Source: Neocallimastix lanati (nom. inval.)
Lineage: Eukaryota > Neocallimastigomycota > Neocallimastigomycetes > Neocallimastigales > Neocallimastigaceae
Length of the DNA stretch: 64,000 nt
Assembly (NCBI GenBank): GCA_016946835.1
Contig: JACVTC010000003.1
Span: 335,501-399,500, forward strand
Direction: 5' to 3'
Shown: piece after piece, positions 39,335 to 52,337 of the stretch
Layout of the letters: every line of letters starts with the position of its first letter
Position numbering within the stretch: position 1 is the first letter of the stretch
The notes under the pieces: generated by a model
Told to the model about the DNA's origin: nothing
Seen by the model: only the letters and a program-made list of their open reading frames with translations
Database searches by the model: none
Translations under genes and position numbers: made by a program

Positions 39335-41290
39335 CTAAACAAGATTTTTCTTGAAAATTTTGTTTGCGAAGAATAACATTTTATTTCCGTTGACATCTTT
39401 TGTGAGTACATCTGCAAGATTGTCTTCGGATTTGATATGTTGTAAAATAACATTATTATTTTCAACATGTTCCTTGAAGAAATGGTAACTTACATGTATG
39501 TGTCTTAGTCTTTTTCCAATAGCGAAATTTTCGGCGGAATATAGACTGGCTTTATTGTCACCATAGAGATTTATTTTGAATTTTTTGTTAAATAGTTCTT
39601 CAAGAATATTTTTTAACCATAAACCATTTGCGACGGCTTCCGATAATGCAACATATTCTGCTTCGGCAGTGGATCTTGAGACACATTGTTGTTGTCTTGA
39701 CATCCATAAGACTGGTCCTGAAGCTAGGAAGTAGATATTTCCAGATGTAGATTTACTATTGATTATATCTCCAGCGAAGTCGGAGTCAGTATAGCCATTA
39801 AGATTTCCATCTCTTTTGTATTGTAGGTAATAGTCTTTGGTTTGGTTAATATATTTAAATATTTGTAGTACCTTTTTCCAATCGGTCATATTTGGGTTTT
39901 TATTTTTTCTTGATGCTTTGTTTACTGCACAAGCAATATCAGGTCTTGTGCATTTTGCTAGATGTATGAGAGAGCCTACTGCGCTTTGATAGATACTATT
40001 ATCGAATGGTTCGTTGTTAATTTCTTTAATGTTTTCACCTACACAAGGAGTAGAGGATTTTTGATTTTCATTTATTTTGAATCTTTTTAAAATGTCGTTA
40101 ATATATTTCTTTTGTGAAATATTATATCCATATTCAGTAGGTTCAACAGTTATTCCAAGTATATGATTTACTGGACTACATTTTGATATTTTAAATTTAT
40201 TTTTAATTAGCTCAACAGTGGAGTTTATTTCATTATCTAAGCCTGTAATAAGCATATCATCTACATATAATGCAACAATGCAAGTAGTTTCCTTTCGGGA
40301 GTTTGATTTTGAAAATAAACATTGTTCACTTTTAAGTTGAGTAAAGCCTATACTCTTCAGGAAATTAGAGATTGTTATATTCCACATTCTTCCTGATTGT
40401 TTCAATCCATATAAAGCTTTGTTTAATTTCCAAAAACCGTGTTTATAGTTTGGATCTCCTTCTGGAATTGTCATATAGATTTCTTCATTCAGAGGAGCAT
40501 TTAGGTATGCGGCTTTGATGTCTAATTGTTGTATTTTCTATTTATGTAATGAAGCTATTGCGATGACTAAACGCATGCTTTCAACAGATAACGTGGGAGA
40601 GTATGTTTTGTCATAATCAATACCTTCAATTTGTTTAAATCCTTTGATTACTAGTCTAGCCTTGTATTTTTCAAGTTCTCCTTTATCGTTATATTTTTTT
40701 GTGAATACCCATTTGTATTCAATAGGTTTTCTTCCTTCAGGTAGCTTCTTTACTAAGGACATAGTTTCGTTGTTGTAGAGATTTTCAAGCTCGTTTGATA
40801 TTGCTTCTATCCATCTATCTTTATCATCACTAGTTACTGCTTCTAGGAATGTTTGCGGAGTATCTAAATCAATACTATTTATTTGTTTATTTGTTTCATT
40901 GCTTGTTTTATTCGTTTCATTTTCAGTATTAACATTTTCATTTGATTTGTTAAAATTATCGTTTTGTTTTATAGGAATGTGATTATTGTTTAAAGTTTGT
41001 CTTCCTAAATTAATTAATTGTTTAATTCTTTGTTTCTTATAAATATTATGATCTGTACTAGAGTCATTCTCTCTCTTCCTTTTGTTTAATAAATAATTAG
41101 AATTAACAATTGCAATGTATTTTGGAGTAGTTTTTGATGTTTCATTATTTTGTGTTTTTCTTTTCTCTAAAATTTTTGAGATTTTTGATTTTTGAATTCT
41201 AATCCTTTTTAATTTTTCTTTCAAAACTTTTCTTTTATTAATGATTATCACTTTAGAAGGCGTTTTTTCTCGCGGGTGATTTATACCTAA
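39335..41290 (-). pseudogene. Copia pol, C-terminal part: reverse transcriptase and RNase H
   Basis: Recognisable Copia reverse transcriptase: YKWVFTKKYN, the KARLVIKGF block, KALYGLKQSGRMW and the catalytic YVDDMLI. A Ty1-type RNase H follows (DSDFAG, STAEAEYVAL, GDNKASL, RHIHVSYHF, ADVLTKD). It is cut off from the rest of pol by the large insertion, so it is listed as a non-functional part. Confidence 0.88.
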
Positions 41291-41317
41291 TATTCTTAAT
41301 CTACAAAAATTAAATTT

Positions 41318-44300
41318 TGTAGAAGTGAATAAAAGGATAAATACTGAATAAAATTGATTTAAGAAATTTAAAAAAAAAAAAATAATAAATATGTTTTATT
41401 ATTAAACACAAAAATGTTTTATTAAAAAAAAATTTATTTTTATTTTAATATTAATCTTTATTTATTTAATAATTAATTTTGTTTAAATTAATAAAATAAT
41501 TGTTAAAACTAATAAAATAATAAAATGGAATATTTATTATTTATACTAATTTATTTTAAATTTTAATAATAAAATTGATTATTAATAACTAATAAAATAT
41601 ATAATAATTTATCAAAAATAATTAATAATCATAAAAATTGATTATTAAAAACTAATAAAATATCTATAATAATTTATTAAATAATTAATAATCATACTTT
41701 TTGATTATTAAAATAAAATATTTATAATAATTTATTAACTAATTAATAATAAAGAATAATTTATAAGAAATATTTACATGTTTTTATATTTTTCTTTGAT
41801 TTTAAACTATTTACATTAAAAATAATAAAATTAATAAAAGAGAAATAAAGAATAATTTATTATTAAATTAAACAATATTTACAATTAAAATGTTAATAAA
41901 GATGAGTTTTAAAATGTTATTTTAATTACAATTTGTTTATAAAAGTTGAGTTATAAAATAAATAAAATAATCATTATTTTAAATAAAAGTAACTTAAAAA
42001 ATTATTTAACTATTTAATTTTAATTTTGCGTTGTTTATAAGTTTGTTTATTTGTTGTTTATAATTTATTAAATATGTTTATTATTTTGTTTATTTGTAGT
42101 CTTAGAAAAATATTATTTATTAATTTATTTTATTAATTAAAATTATTAATGATTAATTAATTTATTATTATTTTATTTTAATTATTTTTATTTAATTAAT
42201 TTTTCTTAAATATGGATTTAATTTTTTTTTTTTTTTTAGAATGGATTAATTTTTGGGTTAAGTTAGACAGAATTTGTTTTTTTATTATTTATTTTAATTT
42301 AATAATTTTGTTATTTATGTTATGGTTCGAGGAATTCAAAAAAAAAAAAATTATATAATATTAAAACACAAAAAAAATTTTATTCTTTCACAATAATTTT
42401 TATTTATTTATTATATTTTTATTTTAATTTTTATTTTATTTTTATTATTATTTTTATTTATTTATTTTATTTTTATTTTATTTTTATTATTATTTTTATT
42501 TATTTATTTTATTTTTATTTTATTTTTATTATTATTTTTATTTTCTTTTTTTTCTTTTTATTTATTTATTTTTATTATTTCTATTTTTATTTCCTTTTTT
42601 TTTTTTTTTTTTCCTCTCCCCTAAAAAGGGGTTCCAAGGTAGTCAATTTATATCTTTTTGAAGATATAAAAGTAGCAAAGCCTCTGGAAGTAGTTGAAGA
42701 GATGGAAAAACAATAGATTTTTAAATCTTATTGATTATTTCCTTATTGTAATAAATAGAAATTTTATTATTTCCTAATATTCAAATTAACCAAAATAAAT
42801 CTATAATATAAAAGATGCATTATAGATAAGAATTAAACAAAAAAAAAAAAGAGAAGCAGTATTACAATAAAATTGAATACTTTAACTTAATTTTGATACT
42901 AATTTAATATGTAATCTTATATATTAATTTGAATGACATAATAGAAAATAAAATACATTTATTAATATATGAAAAATCTTTTACAATTTTAAATACAGAA
43001 AATTTTATTTTATTTATTTCTTTCATTTCAATTATTTCTTAATTCGAAAGACAGAAATATTGATAAAATTATTTAAGTTGTTTATATACAGGAATTATTC
43101 CTTATTTAGAAAAATAATACTAAAAGTAATTAGTACTATGTTATTGCTAAACTCTCATAAATTTAATTTACCTTTATAAGGAATGAACATAAATTTAAAT
43201 TAAATTTTATGTATAAACTTAAATTTTCAGATCAAATAATATAGTAAAATTATTAATGTAAAGAATACATAAATTTATTAATATTTTAAAAATCACCTTG
43301 ACTATATTAAAAGGTTTTTAATAAGAATCAATTTATTACTTCATTCTTTATCATTTATGATACGATATATTTTTAAATATTCGTATTTACAATAGTTTTG
43401 GGCGCTACACTGGGGAATTGTATTAAGTTATATATTCTAATAATAATATTAATTATTTTATTTAGTTATTTAAATTTTTTATTTTAGGATATTTGTTTTG
43501 TAATATTTTATTTTTATTTTATTTTTTTTTATTTTATTTTATTTTATTTTATTTTATTTTATTTTTATCATATTAATTAACTATTAATAATTATAATTTA
43601 ATTATAATATTCTATAATTAATTACTTAAACAACTAATTTTATTAAAACTAATAACTAAACTACTATCTTAACTAATTAAAACATTTTTCTTATATTAAA
43701 TCAACTATTACTAATTAACATATATCAATAATTTTTTAACAAAAACATTTTTTTTTTTTTATAATATTTTTATATATTTTTTTTTTATAATTATTATCTC
43801 TATATTAAATCATAATTGTTATATTTTATATAAACATTAATATAAAAGTTTATATTATAATAATTAAATTTTATACTATAATAATATTATTTTATATGAT
43901 TTATAATTAATATAATTCATCATTTTTATATAATTAATTTTATAATAATATATATTTTACAAACTTTATATAATTAATATAATTTTGTTAAAATTAAGAT
44001 ATAAAATAGTTTTATGATTAATAACGTTACTAGGTTAATATGTTGAATTATATATTAATAATCCAACAATAATTAATTAATAATAATATAAAAATAATAT
44101 AAGATAAATAGTTAAGTTATTTAAACACTTAATATCTAAGAATATTTTAAATAATAATTTCTTTGAAGGATTTATGAAAATATTTATTTATTGAATTATT
44201 AGTATATAATTATTGTAAGTACAATAACCTTACAAAGAACATAAAAGATAGATTTTTACATCTTTCTTTTATACTTTGTAAGTTACATAATAATAATATT

Positions 44301-44776
44301 TAATTATAAGATATTAATAATATAGTAATATGAATATTAATAAAATATTAAGATAATAACAATATCGATATGTTTAAAATATTTAATATAACTAAATAAA
44401 TTTAATTTATAATTATATAATTAATTTGAATAATTAAAAATAGTAGTTAATATATATGATGTAAACATATATATAAACATAATATAAATAAATACATGTG
44501 ACGTCATATGTAGATAATTGAAATTATTAATATAAATCTTATTTACTAATATTCTCAGAATTATTAGGCCTAAGATAATTCCTTAAATATTAAATAAGAA
44601 TTTATATTAATTATTAATTATTTAAATATATATATTATTTATAATTAAATAAATAATATTTGTTAACTATTGAAATGTAAATAACTGAAATTGAGATTTC
44701 AATTCAGTTATAATTTCAACAAATTTAATAATAATTTTAAAATATCATTATTTTTCTTTTCATCTTGTATCATTTA
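41318..44776. mobile_element. Non-coding insert within Copia pol, left part (possible old LTR-type element)
   Basis: Inserted in the Copia pol linker; the string AAATTT occurs at both outer edges (41312-41317 and 59158-59163) and could be the target duplication. Almost entirely A/T with (TTTTATTT)n near 42410-42540. A promoter-like patch (CCCCTAAAAAGGGG, GATATAAAAG) sits at 42617-42680. A GC-richer block, TGGGCGCTACACTGGGGA, at about 43398-43416 looks like a primer-binding site, and GTTATGGTTCGAGG near 42310 recalls the end of the Gypsy LTR at 44777. No coding parts. Family and true limits are uncertain; fossil. Confidence 0.4.
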
Positions 44777-45568
44777 TGGTATGGTTCATATAATTTTAGG
44801 AATATAATAATAATTAACACAAATAATAAAATTACAATAAAAAAAAAATAATTTGTTTTAAAATCAATATTTATTTATTTATTTAAATTTATAAAAGAAA
44901 AATAATAATATATTTATTTATTTAATAAAAAGAAAGTTATTGATTATATTTTATTTCACTAAAATTACATGTATTTATATTTTTTTATCAAATTAAAATT
45001 TGTAAAGCCTAACTATTTTTTTAATAAACTAATTACTAATTATTTTTATAAATAAAACATTTAAATTGAAATTGAATTATTATTTTAGTTAATAATATTA
45101 TTGTTATAAATAGTAGTTATATATTATTGAATTATTAATTATTTAATAATAGTTTAATACTAATATATATAAAATAAAAATAAAGAGATTATACAGAATA
45201 TTTTATTGTGGTTTAGTTAAATTTAGTAATTAAAAATAAATTTAAATTGATAACGAAAATTTTAATAACTAATTAAATAGATTTGATTATTTTCAATATA
45301 ACATAATACAAAAGAAATATAATATTAATATATTAAGTGGGCAAGGACAATATTCTTGGCTAAAGATTTTTAATACATTATAATGGAATCGGATCGATAA
45401 TTCAAAAAGGAATTATAAGTTAATTAGTGATTTATTAACTTAAGATTTCTATTTAGTAATATTTGAAGAATATTGGAAAGTTCCAATTATATAGAATAGA
45501 ATAATCTATAAGGTTAGAATAATTTATATTATTCTAGCACAATTAGTATTATTTGTTCATTCTGTATT
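44777..45568 (-). repeat. Gypsy A LTR (left)
   Basis: 792 bp, matched by 58255-59042 plus seven bases at 51010-51016. It does not follow the usual TG...CA rule at both ends. Confidence 0.88.
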
Positions 45569-45592
45569 AAGATGCCCCCGCTAAGACTCAAG

Positions 45593-48500
45593 CTAGGTAG
45601 AAGCTGAGTTAAACTTGACAATATTTTTCAAATGAACATTACGATTCATTTGTATATTAGTAGCAGGATCAGCTAAAGTGACTGTATTGAATTGTTTCTT
45701 TACCACTTTCATAGGTCCAACAAAGTAAGGTTCTAATTTAGTTCGATTAAAGTTTCTTACTAGTACTAAATCACCTGGTTTTATTCTTTTAGCTTGATTC
45801 ATACTGGTCTTTTCTTCTCTCCTAGTAGCCCAATACTTCGAAGCATTTTTGATATTAGACGCGGCCTCCATTACCCATTGGTAGTGTGATACAAATTTTT
45901 CCAGTAGAATTTCGTCAGAAGACTTATTTATACCCTTAGTCGGTCTGGCAGCAATGTCAAAAGGTTGTTGGTCCTCCCTTCCATAAACTAATTCAAAACT
46001 TGAATGGTTGGTGATTGAGTTTTTAGTAGTTCTTAAAGCCCAAAGTGCAGATGGTAAAATTTCATCCCACTCTTTGTGTTGTTTTCCTAGTAATCGTAAT
46101 AATTTTCCAATTTCTTTATTACGATTCTCAACTAAACCATTGCTTTCAGGATGATATGGAGTGATAAATTTAACATATACATCATATAAATCAAGGAAGA
46201 TTTTTGTCATATCTGATGTAAATTGTGTTCCATTATCAGTAGTGATAATTTGAGGTACACCGTGTCGAGCAAATACATTAATTAAAAATTTTATCACATC
46301 CTGAGAAGTAACATTTTCAGTGGGCTCTGCCTCAACCCATTTAGTAAAATAATCAACCACAACGATTATATATTGATTATTATTTCTGGTTTTACTTAGA
46401 GGTCCTATAATGTCCAATCCTAAGTGTGTAAATGGTCCTTCCACTTCAGTTGGTTTATCTTCCGTTGGTTCAGGGTATGGTTGAGATTTATTTAATTGAC
46501 ATTTTTCACATTTACCTATAATTCGCTTAATGTCATTAACCATATTGTTCCAATAGTAGCTCTTTTTCAAACGTTGGTATGTCTTATAATAGCCTTCGTG
46601 TCCTATACTGTGTGCTTGAAAAATTAATTGAAATTTTTCTTTTGTATCTGTAACTAATTTTCTATAATTATTGCCATCAACAAAGTAGTCCACACCATCA
46701 ATTGTCGTAAATTTTTCTTCAATAAATTCCTTAATGGTTCTTGAAAGCAGGTTTTCATCTTGTTCTTTGATAATTTGTATTGTTAAGACAACTTTTTCTT
46801 TTTCATTTTTCATTCTTGATAAAGCGACTGCAACAACATTATTCTTCCCAGCTTCATATCGTAAATCAATTCCTAACATACTGACAGTCAAACACCATCT
46901 AGTATGACGAGAATTTTGTGGCTCCTTACTTTTAAGTAATCCGATTAAGGGTCTATGATCTGTATATACTATAGTTTGCTTAGGATTTCCCATAATATAA
47001 GATTTTAATTTATTAATACAGTAAATTAGAGCAGCACCTTCTAGATCCGTAATTCCATAATTCTTTTCCGATTTAGATAAACTTCTACTAATATAATGAA
47101 CCGGATGTTCCTTTCCAGTTTCATCATCCTTTTGTAAAAGCACACCGCCTATACCATCATAGGAAGCATCAGTTCTTATAATAAATTCTCTATCAAATCT
47201 AGGAAATCTTAATATTGGGGCATTGATTAATCTTTCCTTAAATATTTTAAAACTTTCTTCATGCTCCTTTTTCCATTCAAACTTAACACCTTTTCTTAAT
47301 AGAGTGCAGAGAGGAGCAGTAACTTTTGCAAAGTCCTTAATGAAATTTCTATAATATCCAATGGCTCCTAAAAATGATCGAAGTTCATGAATGTTAGAGG
47401 GAGCCTTCCATTCTTTAATAGCTTCAACTTTGTTTTCCAATGGACTTAAACCTTCTGAGGATACTTTATGTCCAAGTACTTCTACTTCAGTTTGCATGAA
47501 AGAACACTTTTCGATATTGATTTTTAACTTATGTTCCCTGAATATTTCTAAGACTTGTTTAAGATGTTCTAGGTGTTCTTCTTCAGTTCTTGAGTAGATT
47601 AAAATATCATCGATAAAGTTATAGACGCATTTTCCTATTAAGGGAAATAGTATACGGTTCATTTCTCTTTGGAATGTAGCTGGAGCACCTGTTAAACCGA
47701 AGGGGATTACCTTGAATTGGTAGTTTCCGAACTTAGTTGTAAAGGTAGTGATTTCAACACTATCATCATCCATTAATATTTGATGATAACCGGTATAAAG
47801 ATCTAATGTTGAGAAGATTTTCGCTCCATCTAAGCTATCAAAAATTTCCTCAATATTTGGTAAAGAATAAGAATCCTTCTTAGTTGCTTCATTTACTTTC
47901 CTATAGTCAATACACAGGCGCCATTTACCGTTCTTTTTAGGCACAAGTACTGGTGATGACCATTCTGAACATGAAGGTTCAATTAATCGTTTATATATGA
48001 GTTTGGTTAATTCTTCTTTTAAGATATCTGTTTTTAATTTACTAAGTCGATAAAATTTTTGTTTAATAGGTTTAACTCCTTCCTTAAGAATAATTTTGTG
48101 TGGTGATAAATCTGAAGGTGTTAATTCTTCAGAAGAAGTTGCAATTATATCAATATATTCTTCAAGTAATTTAGTAATAGCTTCTCTATAATTTGAATTA
48201 ATTGTACTTTGAAAAACTGTGTCATATATATATTTTGTGGGTGGTAATCCTTCAATCGTTTTCAATTGTTGCTTAGCTTCTTGGTGATTCAATGCTTTGA
48301 TTACACATAATAATTTTTCTTCGTCATCATATTCATTATTAATAGGTGCAATTTCTTCAATTAAACCTTGATCATTAAATCGACAAAGACTATATCTAAT
48401 TGGATGTATAAATAACTGGTTATCAATTTGAGTTTTGAGGTTGATTAATATATCATAGAATGGATCCTCCTTGTCTATAATTCTACACGTAACAAGTAGT

Positions 48501-49408
48501 TCTAGTTCATTAATTTTTACGGGAACTTTGATTAACACATCTTCTGAGTAATCATCATTCATCGTTGCTAAACGTATTCGTCCTGCACTAACTCCTATAG
48601 GTTCATACTGATAATGTAATTTATCTAAAAATTGCTTTGTGATAATACTTAAGTTGCTACATGAATCTATTAAAGCCTTACCACGAACTCCATCTACTAT
48701 TACATCAACCATAGCAATATCATCTTCTTGTGGTTCATGATGTTTACTTTTATATGTATGATCTATATTGTTCGTTATTATTGTAGTAGCACACATATTA
48801 TCCACTGCACCTGAAATTTTAGTATTATTCTTTTCTAATTTAAGTCCTTGTGATACTTGAGACCGTATCTTGGGAGCAACATCCAATAATTGTCCAAATG
48901 TAATATTGCAATTACTGGAGTTTAAATCTTTGATCACGTCATAACTATCACAATCAGTTTGCATTTGTATTCTTTTTGGAATTCTAGTTGGCATAATTTC
49001 AGTTGACTTTTCTGATGATTTTTCTTGAATTAATTTATTTAAAGTTTGTTTAGAATTATTTCCTTCCTGAGAAGTTTCTTCATTAATAATATTAACATTA
49101 CTATTTTTATTATTTTTTTCAGAAGTACTAGTACTAGCTCTTTCCTTATCTCTTAGCTCTTTCTCAATCCTCTTTTCTTTCTCTATTCTGGGTTGAGCCA
49201 TAATCGAAGGATGTAATTGAGTTGTTGGCTTTTTGACTGGTCGCGATGTTCCCCTTAATTGATTTTCTTTTTGTTTTCGTAAACCTGGAGTAACTATTGG
49301 CTTAGGATCATCTCTTAGACTACGGTGAACCCTCTTTCCTCTTTGGTCACTAGTCTCTTCATCTTTAGGATTTGCCTTTCTCTTTATAACGTTTACTAAG
49401 TAATCCAA
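45593..49408 (-). CDS. Gypsy A pol polyprotein
   Basis: About 1271 residues. Aspartic protease (ALIDSCSNLS) near 245. Reverse transcriptase at about 450-640 with WRLCIDYRKVN, LDLYTGYHQI, PFGLTGAPATFQ and FIDDILIYS. RNase H at about 740-860 (RTDASYDGIGG, YTDHRPL). Integrase with an HHCC zinc part (GHEGYYKTY, CEKCQLN) and catalytic core (LDIIGP, TTDNGTQF, HPESNGLVENRN). The C-terminus is a short SH3-like tail without a chromodomain. Confidence 0.92.
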   Translation of the reverse strand: MDYLVNVIKRKANPKDEETSDQRGKRVHRSLRDDPKPIVTPGLRKQKENQLRGTSRPVKKPTTQLHPSIMAQPRIEKEKRIEKELRDKERASTSTSEKNNKNSNVNIINEETSQEGNNSKQTLNKLIQEKSSEKSTEIMPTRIPKRIQMQTDCDSYDVIKDLNSSNCNITFGQLLDVAPKIRSQVSQGLKLEKNNTKISGAVDNMCATTIITNNIDHTYKSKHHEPQEDDIAMVDVIVDGVRGKALIDSCSNLSIITKQFLDKLHYQYEPIGVSAGRIRLATMNDDYSEDVLIKVPVKINELELLVTCRIIDKEDPFYDILINLKTQIDNQLFIHPIRYSLCRFNDQGLIEEIAPINNEYDDEEKLLCVIKALNHQEAKQQLKTIEGLPPTKYIYDTVFQSTINSNYREAITKLLEEYIDIIATSSEELTPSDLSPHKIILKEGVKPIKQKFYRLSKLKTDILKEELTKLIYKRLIEPSCSEWSSPVLVPKKNGKWRLCIDYRKVNEATKKDSYSLPNIEEIFDSLDGAKIFSTLDLYTGYHQILMDDDSVEITTFTTKFGNYQFKVIPFGLTGAPATFQREMNRILFPLIGKCVYNFIDDILIYSRTEEEHLEHLKQVLEIFREHKLKINIEKCSFMQTEVEVLGHKVSSEGLSPLENKVEAIKEWKAPSNIHELRSFLGAIGYYRNFIKDFAKVTAPLCTLLRKGVKFEWKKEHEESFKIFKERLINAPILRFPRFDREFIIRTDASYDGIGGVLLQKDDETGKEHPVHYISRSLSKSEKNYGITDLEGAALIYCINKLKSYIMGNPKQTIVYTDHRPLIGLLKSKEPQNSRHTRWCLTVSMLGIDLRYEAGKNNVVAVALSRMKNEKEKVVLTIQIIKEQDENLLSRTIKEFIEEKFTTIDGVDYFVDGNNYRKLVTDTKEKFQLIFQAHSIGHEGYYKTYQRLKKSYYWNNMVNDIKRIIGKCEKCQLNKSQPYPEPTEDKPTEVEGPFTHLGLDIIGPLSKTRNNNQYIIVVVDYFTKWVEAEPTENVTSQDVIKFLINVFARHGVPQIITTDNGTQFTSDMTKIFLDLYDVYVKFITPYHPESNGLVENRNKEIGKLLRLLGKQHKEWDEILPSALWALRTTKNSITNHSSFELVYGREDQQPFDIAARPTKGINKSSDEILLEKFVSHYQWVMEAASNIKNASKYWATRREEKTSMNQAKRIKPGDLVLVRNFNRTKLEPYFVGPMKVVKKQFNTVTLADPATNIQMNRNVHLKNIVKFNSAST

Positions 49409-49578
49409 TTCTTTGGAACCATCCGACTCATCATCAAAATCTTCGTAATAATCCGTAGTAGTACCTTCTTGGAAATCAGCAATTTCTTCATAATCATCAT
49501 CTTCTTTTAAGTCAACTGTTTTGGGACGATGGCAGACTGAAGCAATTTTTTTGACGATGGGAGTGCTTCTACTCCCTT

Positions 49579-50496
49579 TTAGTGGTTTAAATAATTTTCA
49601 TAAAACTTCTTGCGGTTATTTTCCAATATAGAATTTAATTTAGGACAGTTTCGTTTGGTATGTCCTTCATTGCTACAAAACCAGCAAGTACTAATTTTCA
49701 TTTCTTTCATCTTGTTAGTGAGATTTTCTATAGATACATTTTTGTGGGTTTTTGGTTTGTTAAAATCATTTGAAATGTTCTTATTAAAATTACTTTTAGA
49801 GTTAAGGAGATTGTAACGAGTCTTATCATAATATTCAGTACTATTTTTAATAGATAAACGATCAACTTTTTCAGCTATAGCGAATGCTTTGGTAATAGAA
49901 ATATTGTCTTTAAGCATAACCTTTCTCCATGCGTCAGGATTATTGGTTAAGGAATCTGCATAATCTAAAACACTAATTTTTCTTCTTCTCTTTTTATCCA
50001 ATTTATGGTACAAAGATCTATAACGGACATTAAAATCTTTAACTTTCTCGTTCTTCTTTATTTTCATGGAACGCAATTCTCGTAACAAGTTGGTTTGATC
50101 TTCTTTAAGTCCATAGAAAGTCTTCAGATGATTTATGATTTCATCAAGGCTTGGGTAGGTGGTAGTAGATTCACTTTCTTCATCATCTTCTCCTTCACTA
50201 TCGCTATCGAAATCGGAATCTTCATCTTCAGTAAGGTCATTTCCATCTTCTAGTTCTTGGATAATTTCTCTTGGTTCTCCAGAAGCCGTTAATATACAAG
50301 CAGTAAAAATAGTTTCAGGATCCTTGATATGTTGGTATTTTATCCATGCCTTTAACTCATTTGCCCAGGAGTTGATGTCAAGGTTTTGTTTAGTAAGATT
50401 TTCAAAATCTTTTAATTCTTTCTTTAATTCTCTGAAGCTAAGCTTACTTTCTGGAGTACTCTCTGTTGGAGTACTGGAAGTACTGGATGTTCTCAT
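49579..50496 (-). CDS. Gypsy A gag protein
   Basis: 305 residues. A retrotransposon gag-type capsid domain lies in the first 230 residues, with an acidic block (EDEDSDFDSDSEGEDDEE). One CCHC zinc knuckle (CWFCSNEGHTKRNC) near residue 280 binds element RNA. Confidence 0.88.
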   Translation of the reverse strand: MRTSSTSSTPTESTPESKLSFRELKKELKDFENLTKQNLDINSWANELKAWIKYQHIKDPETIFTACILTASGEPREIIQELEDGNDLTEDEDSDFDSDSEGEDDEESESTTTYPSLDEIINHLKTFYGLKEDQTNLLRELRSMKIKKNEKVKDFNVRYRSLYHKLDKKRRRKISVLDYADSLTNNPDAWRKVMLKDNISITKAFAIAEKVDRLSIKNSTEYYDKTRYNLLNSKSNFNKNISNDFNKPKTHKNVSIENLTNKMKEMKISTCWFCSNEGHTKRNCPKLNSILENNRKKFYENYLNH

Positions 50497-51016
50497 AAAA
50501 TAAAATTTATTGTATCTATAGAATGCTAAACCTCGTAATGTATAAATTGTTATAAAAAAAAGTAAAAATAAAAAAAATTAAAAAAAATAAATCTTTTAAC
50601 TAATAAAATTATTAATTATTTATTATTGTTAATCACTTATTAAATTATAATAATCGTGCAATCTGATAGTACACACTGTCTGACGTGCAGCTTACCTCTT
50701 GAAAGGTGTCATGCCACGCGTGTGCCACGGTTACTATTTTCAATATAAAAAATAGCAGTCCAGAGCCTACTAGCCCAATTACTATGTAGGATAAACTTAA
50801 CCCGGAAATCTATGCACGAATATTAGTTTAATTTAATATTAATTAATATTTTTAACAATTAATAATAATTAGTTAAAAATATAAAAATTGTTTTCTTTTT
50901 TTAAAAAAAAATATTTGTTTTATTAGAAAAATTATTTATTAATATTATAATTTTATCCCCAATGTATTAATTTATTATTATATTCCCCGATATCTCCACC
51001 AATTTTTCATGGTATG

Positions 51017-51788
51017 TGTAAAGATATTATTAATATCTTTAAATAATTTTAATTAAATTTAATCATAAATTTAAGTAAAATTAAAATAAATTTATTTGAA
51101 ATCACGTGTATAAAATTATTGAAAATATTTTTAACATAATTTCGATTTTTTTCCCAATCATACTAATAAATTAAAAATTTCTCTTGTGAAACTAGTATTT
51201 GAAAATCATTTCTTTTTATGTAATTTAATTTAAATAATAAGAGTTAAGGTTTTTCACAAGATAAATTAACAACATGAAACTATGCAATTAGTCATGTTGA
51301 AACTTACGGCATTTTATGCTAAATTTATATTAAATAATTATGACAACTTTTATATTATTTTTAAATAGAAAATATATAATAAATTTACTAATAATATTTA
51401 AATAATAAATAAATAATAAATGAACTCAATTAGAATTGATTATATTTATTTTAGTTATTAATTATAATTCTCTTTATTTAGTAATAGTTAATTATTTATT
51501 ATTAGTTTAGGTTAGTACTGTTTTAAATAAATAGCTAGATAATATAATTCAATAGGAATTATATATTATAAATGCAATAAGATAAAAATATAAATAGTTA
51601 TCAAATTTCATGTATTTTAATCGATGTAATTGTTATTAACGATTTCTTGTTAATAACACTTTAAAATAAATAAAGATTTTAATATTTAAAAAATTAATAA
51701 AACTTGTTCTTTAAAACTATTATTTTGTGTTTTAGTGTTATTATTGAAGTGTTGATTTATAATCTATTTTTTTTATCAAAACTTTATA
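51017..51788 (+). repeat. Gypsy B 5' LTR
   Basis: 772 bp, beginning TGTAAAG and ending CTTTATA; repeated at 57478-58249. Confidence 0.95.
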
Positions 51789-52002
51789 ATAACAATTACC
51801 TTTTAAACAAACAAAAAATACGTTATAAATCAATAAAAAATATTTAAAACACGTGACTCTTTTGTGGCTTATTTGTGGCTTGAATCAAGATATTTTTACC
51901 AGATATTTTTACCAAGGATTTTTAGAAGCTACCCACTTTTGACACTACCGACTTTGGAATACTCACAATTTTAGATTATTGCTACCAGCTTTAGGATATC
52001 GC

Positions 52003-52286
52003 TACCAGTTTAAGGAAATATTCAACTCGATTCAGGCTATTCTACCAGTTTAAGGAAATATTCTACTCGATTTAGGCTAATTCTACCAGTTTAAGAAAAT
52101 ATTCTACTCGATTTAGGCTAATTCTACCAGTTTAAGGAAATATTCAACTCGATTCAGGCTATTCTACCAGTTTAAGGAAATATTCTACTCGATTTAGGCT
52201 AATTCTACCAGTTTAAGGAAATATTCAACTCGATTCAGGCTATTCTACCAGTTTAAGGAAATATTCTACTCGATTCAGGCTAATTC
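52003..52286 (+). repeat. Seven tandem 40-41-bp units in the Gypsy B leader
   Basis: Each unit begins TACCAGTTTAAG and ends GGCTATTC or GGCTAATTC. Two variants alternate (CAACTCGATTCAGG and CTACTCGATTTAGG). The array is followed by an A run at about 52296-52335. Confidence 0.95.
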
Positions 52287-52291
52287 TACCA

Positions 52292-52337
<46 letters not shown>

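Noticed and set aside
52003-52286. Regular 40-41-bp repeats as a possible CRISPR array
   Set aside because: Units are contiguous without unique spacers, lie in a retrotransposon leader, and the genome is eukaryotic.
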